In this document: piece after piece, positions 16,645-20,969 of the stretch | Position numbering within the stretch: the stretch's first letter is position 1 | How the letters are laid out: every line of letters begins with the position of its first letter | Assembly (NCBI GenBank): GCA_044868295.1 | Contig: JBIOWF010000134.1 | Coordinates: 1-20,969, forward strand | From: JBIOWF01 sp044868295 | GTDB taxonomy: Bacteria; Actinomycetota; Actinomycetes; Streptosporangiales; Streptosporangiaceae | DNA length: 20,969 bases | Direction: 5' to 3' | Translations under genes and position numbers: made by a program | Notes under the pieces: generated by a model | What the model saw: the letters and a program-made list of their open reading frames with translations, nothing else | What the model was told of the DNA's origin: nothing | Databases searched by the model: none

Positions 16645-17924
16645 TGGATCCTGAGCTGATCAAGGACTGTGTGCACTGCGGGTTCTGCCTGCCGACCTGT
16701 CCCACGTACGTGCTGTGGGGCGAGGAGATGGACTCCCCACGGGGGCGGATCAACCTCATGGACCAGCACGTCCACGGCACACCGATCACCGATGAGATGG
16801 CGGGCCACTTCGACGCCTGCCTGGGATGCATGGCGTGTGTGACGGCCTGCCCCTCCGGAGTCCGGTACGGCCGGCTGATCGAGCAGACCCGGGCCGTCGT
16901 GGAGGAGGAGCACATCCGCGCACCGGCCGATCGCGCCATCAGGGAGATCGTCTTCGCGTTGTTCCCCTACCGGCGGCGGTTGCGTGCGCTCCGCCTGCCG
17001 ATGCGGCTGAGCGGGCGGCTCCAGCCGTTCCTGGAGCGGGTGAACCCCTCTCTTGGAGCGATGGCCGAGCTCGCTCCCCCACCTTCCCGCCCCGTACGGC
17101 TCCCGCGCCTGGTGCACGCGAGGGGACGGCACCTGGGCCAAGAACGGGGGCAGCCTCGGGCGACGGTCGGGATGCTCACCGGATGCGTGCAGGGCGAGTT
17201 CTTCCCGCAGGTCAACGCGGCCACGGCCCGAGTGCTGGCGCTGGAGGGCTGCGACGTGGTGATCCCTCCTCGCCAGGGATGCTGTGGCGCGCTGTCGCTG
17301 CACTCGGGCCGTGAGGCCGAGGCCAGGCGGTTCGCCAAGCGGACGATCACCGCTTTCGAGCGGGCCGGGGTCGACACGATCGTGGTCAACGCGGCCGGGT
17401 GCGGGTCGAGCATGAAGGAGTACGCCGAGGTGCTGAAGGGCGAGCCGGAATGGGTGGCCCGGGCGGAGGCGCTGCGGGTGCGCGATCTCGCCGAGTTCCT
17501 CGTCGAGCTGGGCCCCGTCGCCGAACGCCATCCCCTCCGGATCTCGGTGGCCTATCACGACGCCTGCCATCTGGCGCACGCCCAGGGGGTCCGGTCCCAG
17601 CCTCGGCAGCTGCTGGGCGCGATTCCGGGGCTTGAGCTGCGGGAGATCGCGGAGTCGGCCATCTGCTGCGGCTCCGCCGGGACCTATAACCTGTTCCAGC
17701 CGGAGGCGGCGCGTGACCTGGGCGACCGCAAGGCCGAGCGGGTCGCGGCCACCGGGGCCGAGTTGCTGGTCTCGGCGAATCCGGGATGCACCATGCAGAT
17801 CGCGGCGTCGATGCGCAGATCGGGCAAAGGCGCCATGCGTGTGGCGCACACGGCCGAGGTGCTCGACGCCTCCTTGCGCGGCCTCAGCGCGGATTCGATT
17901 GGGCGTAGTGAGGAGCCTCGGTGA
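16644..17924 (+). CDS. glcF: Glycolate oxidase iron-sulfur subunit GlcF
   Basis: The 426-residue protein has two ferredoxin-type 4Fe-4S motifs, CVHCGFCLPTCP (Cys9, 12, 15, 19) and CLGCMACVTACP (Cys59, 62, 65, 69). Two CCG domains (DUF3400/heterodisulfide-reductase type) follow, with paired cysteines at 213-214 (CCGALSLHSG) and 341-342 (CCGSAGTYN) plus partner cysteines at 181, 253, 308 and 382. This is the standard GlcF layout; it takes electrons from GlcD and passes them to the membrane quinone pool. No cysteine of the visible motifs is missing. Its start overlaps the glcE stop and its own stop overlaps the iclR start by four bases (GTGA), so glcE-glcF-iclR form one tightly coupled transcript, almost certainly with glcD. 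Confidence 0.95.
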
Positions 17925-18658
17925 GTGTGCAGAGCGTGGATCGGGCGCTGGACGTGCTGGAGGCCCTGGTCGACCAAGGCGGCGAGGCCGGGCTTTCGGA
18001 GATCGCGACCAGGACCGGCCTGCCGTACGGGACGATCCACCGGCTCCTCCAGACGTTGCTCGCACGCGGATACGTGCGCCAGGAGTCCGATCGCCGCTAC
18101 GCGCTCGGCGGGGCGCTGGTCCGGGTGGGCGGGGCGGCCGAGCGCATGGTCGGCGCGTGGGCCGAGCCGTACCTGGCGAAGATGGTGGAACTGTCGGGCG
18201 AGACTGCGAACATGGCCGTGCTGGAGGGAGATTACGTGGTCTATGTCGCCCAGGTGCCGTCGCCGCGCAGGCTGCGGATGTTCGCCGAGGTCGGGCGGCG
18301 GGTGCTCCCGCACAGCACGGCCGTGGGCAAGGTTCTGCTGGCCGACCGGCCGGACGCGGCGGCCGTGCTGGAGCGGACCGGCCTGCCCCGCCGCACCGAA
18401 CACACGATCACCACAGCGCACGATCTCCTCGACGAGATCGAGCGGGTCCGTGCCCGTGGGTACGCGCTGGATCTCGGCGAGGAGGAGAACGGCGTGCACT
18501 GCCTGGCGGTGCCGGTGCGCGACGGCGGCCGGGTGTTCGCCGCCATGTCGGTCTCCGGCCCGGCCGAGCGGATCGACGCCCACGACCGGGACGAGCTGGC
18601 CACCTCACTCAGAAAGGTGGCCGACGAGTTCGGCGCGTCGGTGTTCGGGCGCCCGTGA
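17921..18658 (+). CDS. IclR family transcriptional regulator
   Basis: This 245-residue protein is of standard IclR length. The N-terminal winged helix-turn-helix (about 1-65) includes SVDRALDVLEAL, LSEIATRTGLPYGTIHRLLQTL and the wing RGYVRQESDRRYALG. The C-terminal effector-binding GAF-like domain (about 75-240) carries LPHSTAVGKVLLA, TITTAHDLLDEIERVRARGYALDLGEEENGVHC and VSGPAERI. IclR proteins with glyoxylate or allantoin-type ligands (E. coli IclR and AllR, Streptomyces AllR) control malate synthase and related genes. Its four-base overlap with glcF and the IclR-like inverted repeat in front of aceB suggest it represses aceB and possibly the glc genes until glyoxylate or a related compound appears; this is inference. 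The start is GTG, with GAGGAG upstream. Confidence 0.92.
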   Translation: MSVQSVDRALDVLEALVDQGGEAGLSEIATRTGLPYGTIHRLLQTLLARGYVRQESDRRYALGGALVRVGGAAERMVGAWAEPYLAKMVELSGETANMAVLEGDYVVYVAQVPSPRRLRMFAEVGRRVLPHSTAVGKVLLADRPDAAAVLERTGLPRRTEHTITTAHDLLDEIERVRARGYALDLGEEENGVHCLAVPVRDGGRVFAAMSVSGPAERIDAHDRDELATSLRKVADEFGASVFGRP

Positions 18659-18707
18659 TCATCCGGATACGAGCCCCTCTCTCGGAGAAGATGGAGAAGA
18701 TCGAGAC

Positions 18708-18923
18708 ATGTGCCGAAGCATCAAGACACTGCGGCCGCCCTTCACCGACGTGGTGACAGACGACGACGTCCGGGCGGCTGCACTGCAGTACGTCCGGAAG
18801 ATCTCCGGCTTCCGCGCCCCCGCAGCACATAACGCGGAGGCCTTCGACCAGGCCGTGGCGGCGATCACCGAGGCCAGCACCACCCTCCTCGCCTCCCTCG
18901 AGATTCGCGGCAGCCGCACCTGA
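18708..18923 (+). CDS. DUF2277 family small protein
   Basis: This 71-residue protein begins MCRSIKTLRPPF and continues VRAAALQYVRKISGFRAPA, the defining pattern of DUF2277 proteins, which are always short and start with Met-Cys-Arg. It is predicted soluble and all-helical, with no signal peptide. The function is not known. The purine-rich sequence GGAGAAGATCGAG lies upstream of the ATG. It starts 49 bases after the iclR stop codon on the same strand and could be read through, but nothing ties it to glycolate metabolism. An inverted repeat CCGATCGGATCC (18931-18942) / GGATCCATCGG (18981-18991) follows its stop and may mark the transcript end. Confidence 0.88.
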   Translation: MCRSIKTLRPPFTDVVTDDDVRAAALQYVRKISGFRAPAAHNAEAFDQAVAAITEASTTLLASLEIRGSRT

Positions 18924-19056
18924 AACTCAACCGATCGGATCCCGGACTGCCCAGGAGCACCGCAGCGATCAGATTGCATTGGATCCATCGGACACGAAGA
19001 GTGACCGGACGATAACATTCCGAACCGCAGGCCCTCCCAGTAAAGTGAAAGGCACT

Positions 19057-19713
19057 ATGAGTGTCGCTGCGGTCGCTCACCTCACACTGCCGGCCTCTCC
19101 CTACGACATGTGGGTTCGGGGAGAGCTCACCGACCATCTCCGTGTTCTTGACGACGGCACTCGCGTCGAGGTTGTCGGGGGTGAGATCGTCGTGTCCCCC
19201 GGCCCGACACTAGGTCACAACGCGATCGTTCAGGAGATCGTGGACGCGGTTGTCATGACCCGCGTGGCCGACCCCTCAGTCCGATGGCGATGTCTCCAGA
19301 CGACCGACCTCAACCTGGTCACGATCAAGGATGGGTACATTCCCGACCTGATCGTGCTGGACGTTGAGGTCTTGAACGAAGCACGGAAAGCCGAGGCTCG
19401 GCATCTGCTTCCCCACCAAATCGAACTCGTAGCCGAAGTGACGTCGCCTTCAACGGCTCGGGTGGATCGCAAGCCTACGGAAGGGCGTCGACGGCCCTCG
19501 AAGTTCACGGGATACGCCCGTGTCGGCATTCCGTACTATCTGCTGGTTGAGCGCGATCCGCGGCATCCGCACATCGCGCTTCTCACCGAACCCAACCAGG
19601 AGACCGGTTTCTACCAGGCGCGACAAACCTGGACCTTCGGCGAGGCCGTCCAGGTGCCCAGACCATTCGAGTTCGATATCGACACGAGCGAGTGGCAGCC
19701 CTGGGCTGAATAA
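19057..19713 (+). CDS. Uma2 family (DUF820) PD-(D/E)XK-like protein
   Basis: The 218-residue protein matches Uma2, a large family of predicted restriction-endonuclease-fold proteins, abundant in cyanobacteria and actinomycetes, of unknown function. Visible fold markers are VEVVGGEIVVSPGPTLGHN (38-56), YIPDLIVL with Asp97, VAEVTSPSTARVDRKP with Glu127, a downstream Lys149, and GYARVGIPYYLLVE (152-165), the nuclease-core helix and strand. Between the SPST motif and the Lys/Tyr helix there are about eight more residues (PTEGRRRP) than usual. Third codon positions look less GC-biased than in neighbouring genes, in line with acquisition by transfer. Start ATG 19057 has GAAAGG upstream; a possible TTCCGA-N17-TAAAGT promoter (-10 at 19041-19046) would give a very short leader. 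It appears to be a single-gene unit. Confidence 0.87.
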   Translation: MSVAAVAHLTLPASPYDMWVRGELTDHLRVLDDGTRVEVVGGEIVVSPGPTLGHNAIVQEIVDAVVMTRVADPSVRWRCLQTTDLNLVTIKDGYIPDLIVLDVEVLNEARKAEARHLLPHQIELVAEVTSPSTARVDRKPTEGRRRPSKFTGYARVGIPYYLLVERDPRHPHIALLTEPNQETGFYQARQTWTFGEAVQVPRPFEFDIDTSEWQPWAE

Positions 19714-19730
19714 AGTCCTCGCACAAAATC

Positions 19731-19760
19731 GGGAACCAGGCTGACCCGTCCGGCGGAGTA
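19731..19760 (+). promoter_or_regulatory. Candidate ECF-type promoter upstream of the sigma factor gene
   Basis: GGGAACC (19731-19737) followed after 16 bases by CGGAGTA (19754-19760) resembles ECF promoters, which commonly have an AAC-containing -35 element. Self-activation of ECF genes is frequent. The -10 match is weak, so this is tentative. Confidence 0.4.
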
Positions 19761-19773
19761 GGGGTGAAGGGCG

Positions 19774-19787
19774 CGCAGGCGCCTGCG
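19774..19787. promoter_or_regulatory. 14-bp perfect palindrome upstream of the ECF gene
   Basis: CGCAGGCGCCTGCG is a perfect 14-bp palindrome between the candidate ECF promoter and the start codon. It would lie in the 5' leader and could be an operator or a short RNA hairpin. Confidence 0.4.
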
Positions 19788-19884
19788 AAAGGATTCCCCC
19801 TATGAACGGACAGAACGGGTGCTGAGAGCCGCGACAGCCGGGCAGAGCACCCAGACCTGGGATCAGCTCGTCTTCCCCAGGCGT

Positions 19885-20577
19885 ATGGAAACGTCGTCGT
19901 GGTCACCCGAGTTGGGCGACGCCGCAAACGACGCCGAGATCGACATCAGGCTGGCCGAGCCCGAGCTGCGTGATCCCGAGCTGAGCGTCACCGGGCAGAG
20001 CGTCACCGGGCAGAGCGACGCCGAGCTGATACAGGCGTCGCTGACCGACCCGGACGACTTCGCCGGCGTCTTCGACCGGCATTCGGATGAGATCCACGCC
20101 TACGTCGCGCGGCGACTCGGGCCGGGGCTGAACCAGGCAGACGACGTCACCGCGGAGACGTTCCTCATCGCGTTTCGCAAACGTCATCGGTTCGATTTGA
20201 CCAGGTCGGACGCCCGGCCCTGGTTGTACGGCATCGCGAGCAACCTGATCGCGAACCATCGGCGGTCGGAGGTGCGCCGACTCAAGGCCATCGCCCGCGC
20301 GCACAACGGCGCTCAGGCCGACTCGCGAGTCGACGAGGAAGAGCGCCATGCCGAGCGCGCCAGTGCCAGCGCGATGCGACCGGCCCTGGCCGCGGCATTG
20401 GCGAAGCTCTCGTCGGCCGAGCGGGAGCTGCTCCTGCTCGTGGCCTGGGCCGATCTCAGCTACGAGGAGGCCGCCGAAGCCCTGAAGATCCCCATCGGCA
20501 CGGTCCGGTCCCGGCTGCACCGGACCCGCGCCAAACTCCGCCGCCACCTCAACCTTCACGAGGAGTCCATCGCATGA
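19885..20577 (+). CDS. ECF-type RNA polymerase sigma factor
   Basis: The protein has the two-domain ECF layout without a sigma-3 region. Sigma-2 spans DAELIQASLTDPDDFAGVFDRH to RPWLYGIASNLIANHRRSEVRR, with the -10-binding ADDVTAETFLIAFRKRHRF. Sigma-4 has LSSAERELLLLVAWADLSYEEAAEAL and the helix-turn-helix IPIGTVRSRLHRTRAKLRRHL. The start is uncertain. ATG 19885 gives 230 residues; GTG 19819 gives 252; neither has a good ribosome binding site. The first 45 residues or so are poorly conserved and hold a duplicated SVTGQ encoded by a 15-bp tandem repeat. The stop overlaps the next gene's ATG (ATGA), so the sigma factor and its downstream partner are co-translated. This is the usual arrangement for an ECF with its cognate regulator or target. 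The signal sensed is unknown. Confidence 0.9.
   Translation: METSSWSPELGDAANDAEIDIRLAEPELRDPELSVTGQSVTGQSDAELIQASLTDPDDFAGVFDRHSDEIHAYVARRLGPGLNQADDVTAETFLIAFRKRHRFDLTRSDARPWLYGIASNLIANHRRSEVRRLKAIARAHNGAQADSRVDEEERHAERASASAMRPALAAALAKLSSAERELLLLVAWADLSYEEAAEALKIPIGTVRSRLHRTRAKLRRHLNLHEESIA
19984..20013 (+). repeat. 15-bp tandem repeat, two copies, in the ECF gene
   Basis: AGCGTCACCGGGCAG occurs at 19984-19998 and 19999-20013 without a mismatch, followed by AGCG of a third unit. It encodes SVTGQ-SVTGQ in the linker before sigma region 2 and keeps the frame. Confidence 0.9.
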
Positions 20578-20969
20578 TCGACGAACTGAAGATGATCGCG
20601 GACGCCCGGCCCGAGGTCGCGCCCTACTCGACGGAGGCCAAGATGGCGGCCCGGCGCAGACTCAGCGCCGCCATGCATCCGCAGCAGTCACGGAGGTCTC
20701 GCAGGCCGTTCGGCGTCGCGATCGCGGGGGCGGCGATGATGGCGGCCGCGAGCGTGACAGCTGTCACCGTGCTGACGCCGACAGGTGACAACGGGGACGA
20801 CCGCCACGGGGGCGCCGTCGTCACCCTGCCGGAGGTCACCAAGATGTCCGCCGCCGAGATCCTCAACCGCGCCGCCGCCGTGGCCGATCTCCACCCTCGC
20901 GACGACCAGTTCATCAAGGTCAACTGGCGCGCGACATACACGGTGACAGAGCGCAGGAAGCCTCTGGTC
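20574..20969 (+). CDS. CU044_5270-like membrane-anchored protein, N-terminal fragment
   Basis: The first 132 codons are visible and the frame stays open to the window edge. The N-terminus is cytosolic and charged (MIDELKMIADARPEVAPYS, then a basic RRR...RRSRRP stretch). One hydrophobic helix follows (about 48-67, VAIAGAAMMAAASVTAVTVL), then an external part beginning with an Asp/Gly-rich linker and SAAEILNRAAAVADLHPRDDQFIKV. This pattern, starting inside the stop codon of an ECF sigma gene, is that of the actinobacterial CU044_5270 family. These proteins probably act as anti-sigma factors or surface sensors, but the function is unproven. A zinc-binding anti-sigma HxxxCxxC motif is absent in the visible part. 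Assignment rests on layout and context. Confidence 0.7.
   Translation, partial: MIDELKMIADARPEVAPYSTEAKMAARRRLSAAMHPQQSRRSRRPFGVAIAGAAMMAAASVTAVTVLTPTGDNGDDRHGGAVVTLPEVTKMSAAEILNRAAAVADLHPRDDQFIKVNWRATYTVTERRKPLV

Overview
The window is GC-rich, densely coded DNA from an actinomycete. GTG starts are common, putative leaderless starts with TANNNT -10 boxes occur, and the gene content (AfsR/SARP-type regulator, GlcDEF, ECF sigma factor followed by a CU044_5270-like gene, DUF2277) fits Streptosporangiales or a relative. The genus is an inference from style, not shown by any marker gene. No rRNA, tRNA or CRISPR array was seen.

Left part, all minus strand (1-9549): the 5' end of comEC (cut by the window edge), a 353-bp gap made of tandem repeats, comEA with an unusually long low-complexity N-terminus, a DegV fatty-acid-binding protein, a divergent imidazolonepropionase (HutI)-like amidohydrolase, a 489-bp non-coding stretch, the ribosome-associated GTPase HflX, and a 1095-residue SARP/BTAD-AAA regulator. 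This regulator faces a plus-strand berberine-bridge-type FAD oxidoreductase (9701-11062) across a 151-bp divergent promoter region with two inverted repeats.

Middle: between the FAD oxidoreductase and a convergent small lipoprotein gene lies a 212-bp non-coding element bounded by perfect 9-bp terminal inverted repeats and able to fold internally. It is the best candidate for an overlooked mobile or structured-RNA element.

Right part, plus strand (11785-18658): a glyoxylate module. Malate synthase A (aceB) has its own promoter and a TTTCCA-N5-TGGAAA operator. It is followed by glcD, glcE, glcF (glycolate oxidase) and an overlapping IclR-family regulator gene. Together they would oxidise glycolate to glyoxylate and condense it with acetyl-CoA to malate, with the IclR protein as probable local switch. 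GlcE carries an in-frame 21-bp minisatellite encoding heptad repeats. After this come a DUF2277 gene, a Uma2-type PD-(D/E)XK gene of different base use, and an ECF sigma factor translationally coupled to a membrane-anchored CU044_5270-like protein that runs off the window.
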